34,077 nucleotides of DNA from Massilia sp. GTDB lineage: Bacteria; Pseudomonadota; Gammaproteobacteria; Burkholderiales; Burkholderiaceae_D. Where the stretch lies: assembly GCA_025359245.1 (NCBI GenBank), contig JANYGW010000107.1:1-34077 (forward strand), read 5' to 3'. Position numbers and translations under genes: made by a program. Below, one piece after another: positions 1-7,830 of the stretch. Numbering within the stretch: the stretch's first letter is position 1; each line of letters opens with the position of its first letter. The notes under the pieces are model-generated. The model was not told where the DNA came from, searched no databases, and saw nothing but the letters and a program-made list of their open reading frames with translations.

Positions 1-90
1 GGGGTAGGACCATCGATTTACGTGAAAACCGGGCCATCAACTCGCGTGAGCACACTCAGGTGGGGACGGGTCCTTTTTTTAACGGCTAAG

Positions 91-109
91 AAAAAACGCC
101 CGCCGGCGT
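91..109 (-). terminator. Intrinsic terminator downstream of bdhA
   Basis: On the minus strand the sequence reads ACGCC, a four-base loop, GGCGT, then a run of T (the complement of the A-run at 91-96). This stem with a U-tract is a standard Rho-independent terminator and lies about 115 bases past the bdhA stop. The rest of 1-222 holds no gene I can support. Confidence 0.6.
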
Positions 110-203
110 ATGCCTTGAAGAAAGCTGTCAGCTCGGGGGCGCTGCAAGTTGTTGCAGTTGCTGTTCTATCCCGAGCGACGGTACCCTTCTGTCGCCTTGC
201 CAG

Positions 204-226
204 GTAAGCATGCGCAAAGTGCTTAC
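204..226 (-). other. Inverted repeat over the bdhA stop codon
   Basis: GTAAGCA at 204-210 and TGCTTAC at 220-226 form a perfect 7-bp stem with a 9-base loop. It includes the bdhA stop codon (complement at 223-225). No T-run follows on either strand, so it is more likely an mRNA 3'-end structure than a terminator by itself. Confidence 0.4.
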
Positions 227-1017
227 TGCGCCGTCCAGCCGCCATCCATATTCCACGCCACGCCGCGCACCTGGTCGCCGGCCGGGCTGCAGAAGAACAC
301 TGCCAGCGCGCCCAGCTCCTCGGGCGTGACGAATTCGCCGGACGGCTGCTTTTCGGCCAGCAGCGCCTTCTTGGCCGCGTCATTGGACAAGCCATCGCGC
401 GCGGCGCGGTCGTCGACCTGCTGTTGCACCAGCGGCGTCAAAACCCAGCCCGGGCAGATCGCATTGCAAGTGATGCCGGTATGGGCCGTTTCCAGCGCCG
501 TGACCTTGGTAAAGCCCACCAGGCCATGCTTGGCCGCCACATAGGCCGACTTTTGCGCCGACCCGACCAGTCCGTGCACCGACGCCAGGTTGACGATGCG
601 GCCCCAGTTCTTTTGCTTCATGCCGGGCAAGGCCAGGCGCGTGGTGTGAAAGGCCGAGGTCAGGTTGATGGCCAGGATCGCATCCCATTTTTCGACCGGG
701 AAGTCTTCGATGTTGGCCACATGCTGGATGCCGGCGTTATTGACCAGCACATCGACGCCGCCGAATTTTTCATCGGCAAACTGCATCATCGCCGCGATCT
801 CGGCCGGCTTGGACATGTCGGCATTGTGGTAGGCGGTTTGGACCGCGAATTCGCGCCCGATATCGGTGTACAGCGTCTCGATTTGCCGGGCGTCGCCGAA
901 ACCGTTGAACACGATATTGGCGCCTTGCCCGGCCAGCGAGCGGGCAATACCGAGGCCGATGCCCGAGGTGGAACCGGTTACCAGTGCCGTTTTGCCGCTT
1001 AACATGCTTGATTTCAT
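223..1017 (-). CDS. bdhA: 3-hydroxybutyrate dehydrogenase (SDR family)
   Basis: 264-residue classical short-chain dehydrogenase that interconverts 3-hydroxybutyrate and acetoacetate with NAD(H), a step in polyhydroxybutyrate turnover in the cytoplasm. The Rossmann motif TGSTSGIG is at 14-21, NNAG at 93-96, catalytic Ser146 and the YxxxK pair Tyr159/Lys163. The NNAGIQHV segment, IEDFPVEKWDAI and the C-terminal end WNMDGGWTAQ are typical of bacterial PHB-type hydroxybutyrate dehydrogenases, which sets it apart from generic SDRs. The ATG at 1017 is preceded by AGAGGA, a good ribosome binding site. Divergent from the hydrolase gene at 1129; a terminator follows at 91-109. Length is normal for the family. 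Confidence 0.9.
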   Translation of the reverse strand: MKSSMLSGKTALVTGSTSGIGLGIARSLAGQGANIVFNGFGDARQIETLYTDIGREFAVQTAYHNADMSKPAEIAAMMQFADEKFGGVDVLVNNAGIQHVANIEDFPVEKWDAILAINLTSAFHTTRLALPGMKQKNWGRIVNLASVHGLVGSAQKSAYVAAKHGLVGFTKVTALETAHTGITCNAICPGWVLTPLVQQQVDDRAARDGLSNDAAKKALLAEKQPSGEFVTPEELGALAVFFCSPAGDQVRGVAWNMDGGWTAQ

Positions 1018-1053
1018 TGTGTCCTCTGTGGGAAAGATTAGTGGGCGATGATG

Positions 1054-1085
1054 TAGAATTCTAAACTAAAGAAAATTCATAATTT
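1054..1085. promoter_or_regulatory. Divergent intergenic region with two palindromes
   Basis: The AT-rich gap between bdhA and the hydrolase operon holds the perfect 10-base palindrome TAGAATTCTA (1054-1063) and a second inverted repeat, AAATT CAT AATTT (1073-1085). Both lie where promoters for the divergent genes must be; CATAAT at 1078-1083 could be a -10 box for the plus-strand operon. They may be operator sites, but no regulator can be named from the sequence. Confidence 0.4.
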
Positions 1086-1128
1086 GTTTGAATACGGCTT
1101 CAGACAAGCGTCCAATACAGGAGTCGGC

Positions 1129-2007
1129 ATGACCGCAGCAAGAATCAAATCCGTCCAGTGCTGTTCCCCGACTGGCCTGCACCAGATGTCATACAAGGAG
1201 TGGGGCGATGAAAACAGCCCCAACATCCTCATTTGCGCCCACGGCGTGACCCGCGTCGGCGACGACTTCGACACCCTCGCGCGCGCCCTGTCCGACCATT
1301 ACCGTGTGATTTGCCCGGACGTGGTCGGCCGCGGCCGCTCCGGCCGCCTGCTCGACGGCCGCATGTATCTGGTACCCCAGTATGTTAGCGACATGGTGAC
1401 CCTGATTGCACGGGTAACGGCGCACAATGAGCGTGCGCAGATCGACTGGTTCGGCACCTCCATGGGCGGCCTGATCGGCATGGCGCTCGCGTCGCTGCCG
1501 TTCAATCCGGTGCGCAAGCTGGTGCTCAACGACATCGGTCCGGTGCTCGATCCGGCCGCGCTGCTGCGCATCGGCGACTATATCGGCCAGGAACTGCGTT
1601 TCCCCGACTTCGATACCGCCGCGCGCTTCGTGCGCGAAGTGTCGCAGTCGTTCGGCGAACACACGGACGAACAATGGCACAAGCTCGCCTCCGATGTGCT
1701 GCGCCAGGAAGCCGACGGCCAGTGGGTGCGCCACTACGACATGGGCCTGGCCCAGCCGTTCCGCTCGGCCACGCCGGAATCGGCCCAGGCCGACCAGGCC
1801 GCGCTGTGGGCGTGCTACGACGCGATCCGCTGCCCGACCCTGCTGGTGCGCGGCGCCAATTCGGACTTGCTGTCGCACGACACGGCGCTCGAGATGACCG
1901 GCCGCGGACCGAAGGCCCGGCTGGTCGAGATCGCCAACGTCGGCCATGCACCCACCTTTATCCATGACGACCAGGTCGCCATCGCACGACAATTTTTGAT
2001 CGGCTAA
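1129..2007 (+). CDS. Alpha/beta hydrolase
   Basis: 292-residue alpha/beta-hydrolase fold protein. The nucleophile elbow GTSMGG is at 109-114 (Ser111). HG at 38-39 can supply the oxyanion hole, the acid is probably the Asp in the late SDLLS segment, and the catalytic His is in the C-terminal NVGHAP. There is no signal peptide, so it is cytoplasmic. The substrate cannot be told from the sequence. An in-frame TTG at 1084 would lengthen it, but the ATG at 1129 has AGGAG just upstream (1119-1123) and is chosen. It is the first gene of a tight operon with the RidA-family gene (4-base gap) and relA, which suggests housekeeping or stress-linked metabolism rather than catabolism of a specific compound. 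That last point is inference. Confidence 0.85.
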   Translation: MTAARIKSVQCCSPTGLHQMSYKEWGDENSPNILICAHGVTRVGDDFDTLARALSDHYRVICPDVVGRGRSGRLLDGRMYLVPQYVSDMVTLIARVTAHNERAQIDWFGTSMGGLIGMALASLPFNPVRKLVLNDIGPVLDPAALLRIGDYIGQELRFPDFDTAARFVREVSQSFGEHTDEQWHKLASDVLRQEADGQWVRHYDMGLAQPFRSATPESAQADQAALWACYDAIRCPTLLVRGANSDLLSHDTALEMTGRGPKARLVEIANVGHAPTFIHDDQVAIARQFLIG

Positions 2008-2011
2008 ATTG

Positions 2012-2362
2012 ATGAACATTACACGACTGCACGTAGGCAAACGCCTGTCCGAAGTGGCGATCCACAACGATACGGTGTACCTGGCCGGCCAGATCGCCGA
2101 CGGCACCGAAGAAGGCATTGTCGGCCAGACCCGCGAAGTGCTGGGCCACGTCGACCGCCTGCTGGCCGAAGCGGGCAGCGACAAGAGCTGCATCCTGATG
2201 TGCCAGATCTACATCGCCGATATGGCCGATTTCGGCGGCATGAACGAGGTATGGGACGAGTGGGTCACGTCCGGCCACACGCCGCCGCGCGCCACCGTCG
2301 AAGCGAAGCTGGCCAATCCGGCTTGCCTGGTCGAGATCGTCGTCACCGCGGCACTGCGCTAG
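2012..2362 (+). CDS. RidA/YjgF/UK114 family protein
   Basis: 116-residue protein of the RidA superfamily, usually a trimer that hydrolyses reactive enamine/imine intermediates released by PLP enzymes. Family features are the N-terminal strand pattern VAIHNDTVYLAGQIA, the central helix with the TREVLGHVDRLLAEAG pattern, and the C-terminal PPRATVEAKLANPACLVEI, whose Arg matches the substrate-carboxylate-binding Arg of active RidA proteins. ATG 2012 is taken as the start; an overlapping TTG at 2009 is less likely. It lies 4 bases after the hydrolase stop and ends 6 bases before relA, so the three genes are probably co-transcribed and translationally coupled. It is not the closest RidA type, so deaminase activity on a given imine is inferred only. 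Confidence 0.85.
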   Translation: MNITRLHVGKRLSEVAIHNDTVYLAGQIADGTEEGIVGQTREVLGHVDRLLAEAGSDKSCILMCQIYIADMADFGGMNEVWDEWVTSGHTPPRATVEAKLANPACLVEIVVTAALR

Positions 2363-2368
2363 GCAGCT

Positions 2369-4609
2369 ATGGTTTCGATTGCGGCGCTGGGCAGCGCAAC
2401 GACCCAACTGGTGCAAGGCTTGTCGAACGTGGACGCCGCGCGCGTCGAAGCCGCATTGGCCTACGCCAGCGACGCTTATCACGACAAGGTCTGCAGCACG
2501 GGGCAGAACGCGCTCGAATTCGCGCTTGGCGTGGCTCATACGCTCGCCTTCCTGCGCAGCGATGCCGAAACGCGCATCGCCGGCTTGATGTTCGAACTGA
2601 CGGTGCTCGACCCGAAAGCGGTGGCCGGGCTCGAAGGCCGGGTCGGCAAGGAGGCGACCGACCTGGTCACCGGCGTGCGCCAGCTGATCCGCCTGCGCGA
2701 CATGACGGTCGGTAAAGAGACCGTCGGACGCGGCAAAGGCGCGGCCCAGCAGGCCGTGGCCCAGGTCGAAACGCTGCGCAAGATGCTGCTGGCGATGGCC
2801 AGCGACATGCGCGTGGTGCTGGTGCGGCTGGCGTCGTGCGTGACGACCTTGCGCTACTTCGCCGACCTGAAGCTGTTCAACCCCATGACCCACGCCTACG
2901 GCCGCGAGACGCTGGACCTGTACGCGCCGCTGGCCAACCGGCTCGGTATCTGGCAGCTCAAGTGGGAGCTGGAAGACCTGTCGTTCCGCTTCATCGAACC
3001 GGATACCTACAAGCGCATCGCCAAGATGCTCGAAGAGAAGCGCATGATGCGCGAAGGCTTCGTGCAGGGCGCGATCGTGCGCCTGCAGGACGAGCTGGCC
3101 GCGGCCGGCATCAAGGCCGAAGTATTCGGCCGGCCCAAGCACATCTACAGCATCTGGAACAAGATGCGCGGCAAGGAGCTCGATTTCAATGAGCTGTACG
3201 ACGTGCGCGCGTTCCGCGTGATCGTCGACGACGACAAGTCCTGCTACACGGTGCTGGGCGTGGTGCACAACATCTGGACCCCGATTCCGAAGGAGTTCGA
3301 CGACTATATCTCGCGCCCCAAGCCGAACGGCTACCAGTCGCTGCACACGGTCGTCACCGCCGACGACGGGCGTCCGCTGGAAGTGCAGATCCGCACCCAG
3401 GCGATGCACAATTTCGCCGAGTACGGGATCGCCGCGCACTGGCGCTACAAGGAGGAGGGCGGCTCCGACTTCAAGGGCCAGAAGTACGACGAAAAGATCG
3501 CGTGGCTGCGCCAGCTGCTGGCCTGGAAGACCGACGTCGCCGACGCCGTGGTCGGCCAGGAGGAAATCCAGCGCGAGTGGGTCGAAAAGCTCAAGTCCAC
3601 TACTCTGGACGACCGTATATTTGTTTTGACGCCGCAGGCGCGCGTGCTCGAGCTGCCAGTGGGCGCCACGCCGATCGACTTCGCCTACCACCTGCACAGC
3701 GAAGTGGGCCACCGCTGCCGCGGCGCGCGCGTGGACGGCATCATGGTGCCCTTGAATACGCCGTTAAAAAGCGGCCAGACCTGCGAGATCATCACCGCCA
3801 AGGGCGCGCCCGGCACGGCCGGCCCGTCGCGCGACTGGCTCAATCCCGAATACACGGTCAGCACCCGCACGCGTTCGAAGGTGCGGGCCTGGTTCCATGC
3901 GATCGACCTGGAAGAGACGCTGGCGCACGGCCGCGCGCTGGTCGAGAAATCGCTGCAGCGCGAAGGCAAGACCGCGGTCAACCTGGAGGCGCTGGCGCAC
4001 AAGCTGGGGTTTGCCAAGGTCGACGACCTGTTCGTCTCGGTCGGCAAGGAAGAATTCAGCCTGCGCCACGTCGAACAGGCGCTGCACGACACCGGCGAAG
4101 TGGTCGAGCCGGAAGACGCTGTGGTGCTCAACAAGAGCCGCGCATCGAGCGTCGAGCAGGGCGCCAAGTCGGGTGTGCTGGTGGTCGGCACCGAGGGCCT
4201 GATGACGGCGCTGGCCAAGTGCTGCAAGCCAGCGCCGCCGGACGGCATCGTCGGCTTCGTCACGCGCGGCAAGGGCGTGTCGATTCACCGCGCCACCTGC
4301 AAGAACTTCGCCGAGATGCGCCTGAAGGCGCCGGAGCGGGTGATCGAGACCGACTGGGGCCGCACTGGCCAGGACACCGTGTATCCGGTCGACCTGTTCA
4401 TCCTGGCGGGCGACCGCCAGGGGCTGCTGCGCGATATTTCGGAGGTGTTCTCGCGCGAGAAGATCAATGTCATCGGGGTCAACACGCAAAGCGCCAAGGG
4501 CCAGGCGCGCATGACGTTTACGGCGGAAATCGGCTCGACCGCGCAGCTGCAGAAGGCGCTGCTGGCGATCATGGAAGTGAACGGTGTGCAGGAAGCGCGG
4601 CGGCATTAA
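2369..4609 (+). CDS. relA: GTP pyrophosphokinase RelA, (p)ppGpp synthetase
   Basis: 746-residue long RSH protein that makes (p)ppGpp from ATP and GTP/GDP on ribosomes carrying uncharged tRNA. Order: pseudo-hydrolase domain (about 25-200), synthetase domain (about 235-360) with GRPKHIYSIW at 254-263, EFDD at 309-312 and RTQAMH with AEYGIAAHW (342-358), TGS domain (about 418-478), helical linker, Cys-rich segment with AKCCKPAPPDG, and a C-terminal ACT/RRM domain (last 75 residues). EFDD is the acidic EXDD signature of RelA synthetases; SpoT/Rel enzymes carry RXKD. The hydrolase HD dyad is replaced by Phe75-Glu76 and the upstream metal His is missing, so hydrolysis is not expected. It is the third gene of the hydrolase-RidA operon. 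A SpoT partner should be encoded elsewhere. Confidence 0.95.
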   Translation: MVSIAALGSATTQLVQGLSNVDAARVEAALAYASDAYHDKVCSTGQNALEFALGVAHTLAFLRSDAETRIAGLMFELTVLDPKAVAGLEGRVGKEATDLVTGVRQLIRLRDMTVGKETVGRGKGAAQQAVAQVETLRKMLLAMASDMRVVLVRLASCVTTLRYFADLKLFNPMTHAYGRETLDLYAPLANRLGIWQLKWELEDLSFRFIEPDTYKRIAKMLEEKRMMREGFVQGAIVRLQDELAAAGIKAEVFGRPKHIYSIWNKMRGKELDFNELYDVRAFRVIVDDDKSCYTVLGVVHNIWTPIPKEFDDYISRPKPNGYQSLHTVVTADDGRPLEVQIRTQAMHNFAEYGIAAHWRYKEEGGSDFKGQKYDEKIAWLRQLLAWKTDVADAVVGQEEIQREWVEKLKSTTLDDRIFVLTPQARVLELPVGATPIDFAYHLHSEVGHRCRGARVDGIMVPLNTPLKSGQTCEIITAKGAPGTAGPSRDWLNPEYTVSTRTRSKVRAWFHAIDLEETLAHGRALVEKSLQREGKTAVNLEALAHKLGFAKVDDLFVSVGKEEFSLRHVEQALHDTGEVVEPEDAVVLNKSRASSVEQGAKSGVLVVGTEGLMTALAKCCKPAPPDGIVGFVTRGKGVSIHRATCKNFAEMRLKAPERVIETDWGRTGQDTVYPVDLFILAGDRQGLLRDISEVFSREKINVIGVNTQSAKGQARMTFTAEIGSTAQLQKALLAIMEVNGVQEARRH

Positions 4610-4634
4610 GATGGCCAGCGCTAATCACAGGTGC

Positions 4635-4703
4635 TATGGGTCCTCGCCTGCGCAAGGACGACATGCCGCTGGCCCGTCATCCTCGCGCACGCGGGGATCC
4701 ATA
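4635..4703. repeat. Paired REP-like palindromes
   Basis: Two arms of about 30 bases (4635-4664 and 4674-4703) are inverted copies that agree at about 23 of 30 positions, each with its own internal palindromic core (TCCT...AGGA and TCCTCGCG...GCGGGGA). The GTCATCCTCGCG...GGATCCATA pattern resembles dispersed intergenic repeats of many proteobacteria. It lies between relA and the next gene and could fold into a large stem that ends or protects the relA mRNA. Confidence 0.65.
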
Positions 4704-4730
4704 CTGAGCATGAGCAGGGTTGGCGCCTGA

Positions 4731-5540
4731 ATGCGCCCCAACACCTTCCTCACCCTGAAACCCAGCAAATGGGCCCCGCTGCTGCTGCGCTTCGTGGCCA
4801 GCTGGTGGTACATGGTCCACCTGGGCGCGATCGCGCTGGTGATGGCATTCTCGCCGTCGACCTACAACCGCGAAAACCGCATCGCCACCTCGCGCCACAT
4901 CTACACCAGCACCTGGCAGGTGCTGCCCTGGTTCACGCTGCTGGCGGCGCTGGTGAGCCTGGTGCTGATCCGCATCGTGGTCGTCACCGCCCTCAGCTAC
5001 GGCCTGTCGCGCTACGCGCTCGAAATGGTGGTGCGGGTGCTGGTGCTCGAACTGATTCCGCTGACGGCTGCCATGTTCGTCGCCTTGCGCGCCGGCCTGG
5101 CCTTCAACAGCGGCGACGCGCGCGCCGTGCTGGCAGCGTCGTCGACCCCATCGGAACGCTCGGCCGACGCGCAAAACCGCTTGCGCCGCGAACTGGTGCC
5201 GCAGGTGATCGCGAACGCGTTCGCGGTCCTCAGCCTGGCGATGGTCAGCAGCGTCATCGTGCTGATCCTCGCCTATGTCAGCGTGTACGGCAACTCGCCC
5301 TGGGGCGTGCTTGAATACACGCGCACCGTGGGCCGCGTGTTCAATCCGGCGGTGACGATCGGCTTCATCTTCAAGACGATTTTCTTTGGCCTGGCCGTGG
5401 CCGTGATCCCCACCGCGGCGATCCTGGAAGTGCACCGTTTCGGGCGCCGCTCGTCTTCCACCGTGCAGCCGGGCGCGATCCGGCTGCTGTTCGTCCTGCT
5501 GGTTATCGAGGCCGCGTCGCTGGCCGTCAAATACATCTGA
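4731..5540 (+). CDS. Divergent MlaE-like (DUF140) ABC permease
   Basis: 269-residue inner membrane protein with about five hydrophobic segments (roughly 15-42, 63-86, 92-118, 160-186, 210-232, 243-266). The stretch LELIPLTAAMFVALRAGLAF matches the place of the MlaE segment ELGPVLTALMVAGRVGSAIA, and GFIFKTIFFGL matches the conserved GFxKSxFFG of MlaE permeases, so I place it in the MlaE/DUF140 family, as a divergent member. MlaE permeases move phospholipid or other lipids between membranes with an MCE protein and a cytoplasmic ATPase. The MCE partner follows 11 bases later with an AGAGGA site; no ATPase gene is in the window. The ATG at 4731 has only a weak ribosome binding site and follows the REP-like pair. 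Confidence 0.75.
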   Translation: MRPNTFLTLKPSKWAPLLLRFVASWWYMVHLGAIALVMAFSPSTYNRENRIATSRHIYTSTWQVLPWFTLLAALVSLVLIRIVVVTALSYGLSRYALEMVVRVLVLELIPLTAAMFVALRAGLAFNSGDARAVLAASSTPSERSADAQNRLRRELVPQVIANAFAVLSLAMVSSVIVLILAYVSVYGNSPWGVLEYTRTVGRVFNPAVTIGFIFKTIFFGLAVAVIPTAAILEVHRFGRRSSSTVQPGAIRLLFVLLVIEAASLAVKYI

Positions 5541-5551
5541 GAGGAAAGCGC

Positions 5552-6493
5552 ATGACCGAATCCGAAGCTGCAGCCCCCGCCGAACCGGTGGCCCACGTCG
5601 AAGTCAAGGCGGTGATCCTGCTGGTCTTGATGACGGCGCTGGTGATCACCTTCCTGCTGTACGTGATGTACGCGCGCGGCGTGTTCGAAAATACGCAGCG
5701 CCTGGTGCTGGTGTCGGAAGACTCGGAAGGCGTCATCCCCGGCATGGACGTGACGTTCTCCGGCTTTCCGATCGGACGCGTGCAGCGGGTCGAACTGGCG
5801 CCCGACGGCAAGGCCCGTATCCTGGTCGACGTCAACCAGAAGGACGCCAAATGGCTGCGCGTATCGAGCGTGTTCACGATGGAAAAGAGCATGGTCGGCG
5901 AAACCCGGATCCGCGCCTACTCCGGCATCCTGACCGACCCGCCGCTGGCAGATAATGCGACCCGCACGGTGCTGCAAGGCGACACCGCCGCCGAGATTCC
6001 CAAGCTGGTGGCCAGCGCGCGCACGCTGCTGGAAAACCTCGACAGCATGACCAGCAGCGACTCGGCCATCAACACCAGCCTGGCCAATATCCAGACCGCC
6101 ACTGCGCGGCTGGGCGGCAAGTACGGCCTGCTGGGCGGCGCGCTCGGCAGCGATGACGAAGCGCGCAAGCTGCTGCGCACCCTGGAGCGGGTCGACGCGC
6201 TGCTGGCCAAGGCCGACCAGCGGGTATTCGGCAAGGACGGCGTCATGGACGACGCACAAACCACGATCCGCCAGTTGAACGTGGTGCTCAAGGACGCCAG
6301 CAACAGCCTGAAGAAAGTCGATGCGGTGCTGGTCGAAGCGCAGGCAGTGGCGGGCAACGCGAAGGTCGCGACCAAGGACCTGGGCGCGCTGCGCGGCGAG
6401 GTCGATGCCAGCCTGCGCAAGGTGACCCGCCTGATCGATGAAATCAACCGCAAGTGGCCATTCGCACGCGAGACGGAGCTTAAACTGCCATGA
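5552..6493 (+). CDS. MCE/MlaD-family lipid-binding protein
   Basis: 313-residue single-pass protein: a short cytoplasmic N-terminus, a membrane anchor at about 19-39, one MCE domain (about 48-125, including SEGVIPGMDVTFSGFPIGRV) and a long helical C-terminal region. MCE proteins form hexameric rings or tubes on the periplasmic side that bind and pass lipids or other hydrophobic molecules to or from the MlaE-type permease. The C-terminal helices after 140, rich in Ala, Leu and Lys, are longer than in E. coli MlaD, more like the PqiB/Mce needle types, though there is only one MCE domain. The gene follows the permease by 11 bases and overlaps the lipoprotein start by ATGA, so the three are one unit. 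Confidence 0.85.
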   Translation: MTESEAAAPAEPVAHVEVKAVILLVLMTALVITFLLYVMYARGVFENTQRLVLVSEDSEGVIPGMDVTFSGFPIGRVQRVELAPDGKARILVDVNQKDAKWLRVSSVFTMEKSMVGETRIRAYSGILTDPPLADNATRTVLQGDTAAEIPKLVASARTLLENLDSMTSSDSAINTSLANIQTATARLGGKYGLLGGALGSDDEARKLLRTLERVDALLAKADQRVFGKDGVMDDAQTTIRQLNVVLKDASNSLKKVDAVLVEAQAVAGNAKVATKDLGALRGEVDASLRKVTRLIDEINRKWPFARETELKLP

Positions 6494-7137
6494 AGAATAT
6501 CGCCTTGATCGGACTGGCCGCACTGGCCTTGGCCGGCTGCGGCAGCAAGCCGGTGCAGCCGACGTGGAAATCGAACGCCAGCAGTTCGCTGACCGCTTTC
6601 AGCGATGCGTACCTGAAGGGCGACACCGGGATCGCCGACACCGAGTTTGCCAGCGCGCGGCGCGACATGGCCAGCACCGGCCGCCCCGACCTGGTCGCGC
6701 ATGCGGAGCTGTATCGCTGCGCCACGCGCGCGGCCAGCCTCGAATACGACAACTGTCCCGGCTTCGCGGCCGTAGCCCAGGATGCGACGGCTGCCGAGCA
6801 TGCCTATGCGGCCTACCTCGATGGCCGCTGGCAGGGACTCGACGCCATGCTGCTGCCGGAGCAGCAGCGCGCCATCGTGCAGGGCAAGGCCGGGCTGGCC
6901 ACGATCACCGATCCGCTCTCGCAGCTAGTTGCTGCCGGCGTGCTGATGAAGGCGCAGCGCATTACGCCGGCCGACATCGCGCTGGCCACGCAGACCGCGT
7001 CGGCCCAGGGCTGGCGCCGTCCGCTGCTTTTGTGGCTGGGTGTATCGCTCAAGCGCGCCCAGGCTGCCGGCGACAGCGCCGAAGCGGCCCGCATCCAGCG
7101 CCGCATCGACCTCGCGTCGGCTCCGGCGCGTGGGTAG
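6490..7137 (+). CDS. Lipoprotein of the MCE cluster, unknown function
   Basis: 215-residue predicted lipoprotein: KN followed by a hydrophobic stretch and the lipobox LAGC (Cys17). The mature part is mostly helical and Ala-rich, with some Cys residues (YRCATRAA, DNCPG). I do not recognise a family. It starts inside the MCE stop codon (ATGA), so it is translated with it. By position it may be the periplasmic or outer membrane partner of the MlaE/MCE pair, as in other MCE systems with an attached lipoprotein, but nothing in the sequence proves contact. The next gene overlaps its 3' end. Confidence 0.8.
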   Translation: MKNIALIGLAALALAGCGSKPVQPTWKSNASSSLTAFSDAYLKGDTGIADTEFASARRDMASTGRPDLVAHAELYRCATRAASLEYDNCPGFAAVAQDATAAEHAYAAYLDGRWQGLDAMLLPEQQRAIVQGKAGLATITDPLSQLVAAGVLMKAQRITPADIALATQTASAQGWRRPLLLWLGVSLKRAQAAGDSAEAARIQRRIDLASAPARG

Positions 7138-7822
7138 GTGCGCGGCGCGCGCGATGCTGCTCGCCACGGCGGGCAACCTGCTGGTTGGCGGCAGCAGCCT
7201 GGCCGCGAGCCAGTGCTTTGGCACGCCCAGTCATGGCCGACTAGAACAGGCAGTCAGGCTGCCCCTCGGCGGCGCCAATTTTTCGGCCTACAGCACCGTC
7301 GCGGCAGCGGCCGGGCGCACGTATCTGCATTCGACCGTCGCCGATATCGTGCTTGCGTCTTATGCGCGCCTGGCCACAGCGCTGCCGTCGACAAAGTTCG
7401 TGTACGGCGAGACCGGGCTGGCGGCGGGCGGCCCGTTCAAGCCGCACAAGACGCACCAGAACGGCTTGTCGGTGGATTTCTTTGTTCCGGTGCGCGATGC
7501 GGCGGGCGACTCGGCCATCTTGCCCGCGTCGGTGCTCAATCATTTTGGGTACGACATCGAGTTCGACGCCAAGGGGCAGTACCAGCAGTACCATATTGAT
7601 TTTCCGGCCCTGGCCGAGCACCTGTACCAACTCACGCTGGCCGCCGCCGCGCGCGGCGTGACGATCTCGAATGTCATCATCGACCGCCAATTTCTTCCGC
7701 AATTGTTTGCGACTCCGCGCGGGCCCTACCTGCGCGAGCAATTACCATTCATGGTCGGCAAGCCATGGGTGCGCCATGACGAACATTTTCACCTGGATTT
7801 CTCACTGAAATGCAAACCTTGA
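7130..7822 (+). CDS. MepA-like penicillin-insensitive murein endopeptidase
   Basis: About 230 residues, resembling peptidase family M74 (LAS metallopeptidases) that cut D-Ala-meso-DAP cross-links in peptidoglycan. The metal motif reads HQNGLSVD (HxxGxxxD, as in MepA HQTGLDVD) and the second His cluster is HDEHFHLDF near the C-terminus. A signal peptide is likely: Arg residues, then LLATAGNLLVGGSSLAAS. GTG 7130 overlaps the lipoprotein stop and gives the best signal peptide; ATG 7154 is an alternative with a TAGGTG upstream. Reading further upstream within the lipoprotein is unlikely. Overlaps on both sides place it in the same transcript as the MCE cluster, so wall remodelling and lipid transport may be expressed together. 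M15 peptidases share the motifs and remain possible. Confidence 0.75.
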   Translation: MGRCAARAMLLATAGNLLVGGSSLAASQCFGTPSHGRLEQAVRLPLGGANFSAYSTVAAAAGRTYLHSTVADIVLASYARLATALPSTKFVYGETGLAAGGPFKPHKTHQNGLSVDFFVPVRDAAGDSAILPASVLNHFGYDIEFDAKGQYQQYHIDFPALAEHLYQLTLAAAARGVTISNVIIDRQFLPQLFATPRGPYLREQLPFMVGKPWVRHDEHFHLDFSLKCKP

Positions 7823-7830
7823 AAGGTCTT

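Noticed and set aside
1-222. Open frames on both strands before bdhA
   Set aside because: They have no ribosome binding site or family features; the region is best explained as a 3' end with a minus-strand terminator.
1958-3712. Long minus-strand open frame opposite RidA/relA
   Set aside because: Low-complexity His/Arg/Gln-rich product typical of an antisense frame of a GC-rich gene; relA on the other strand is certain.
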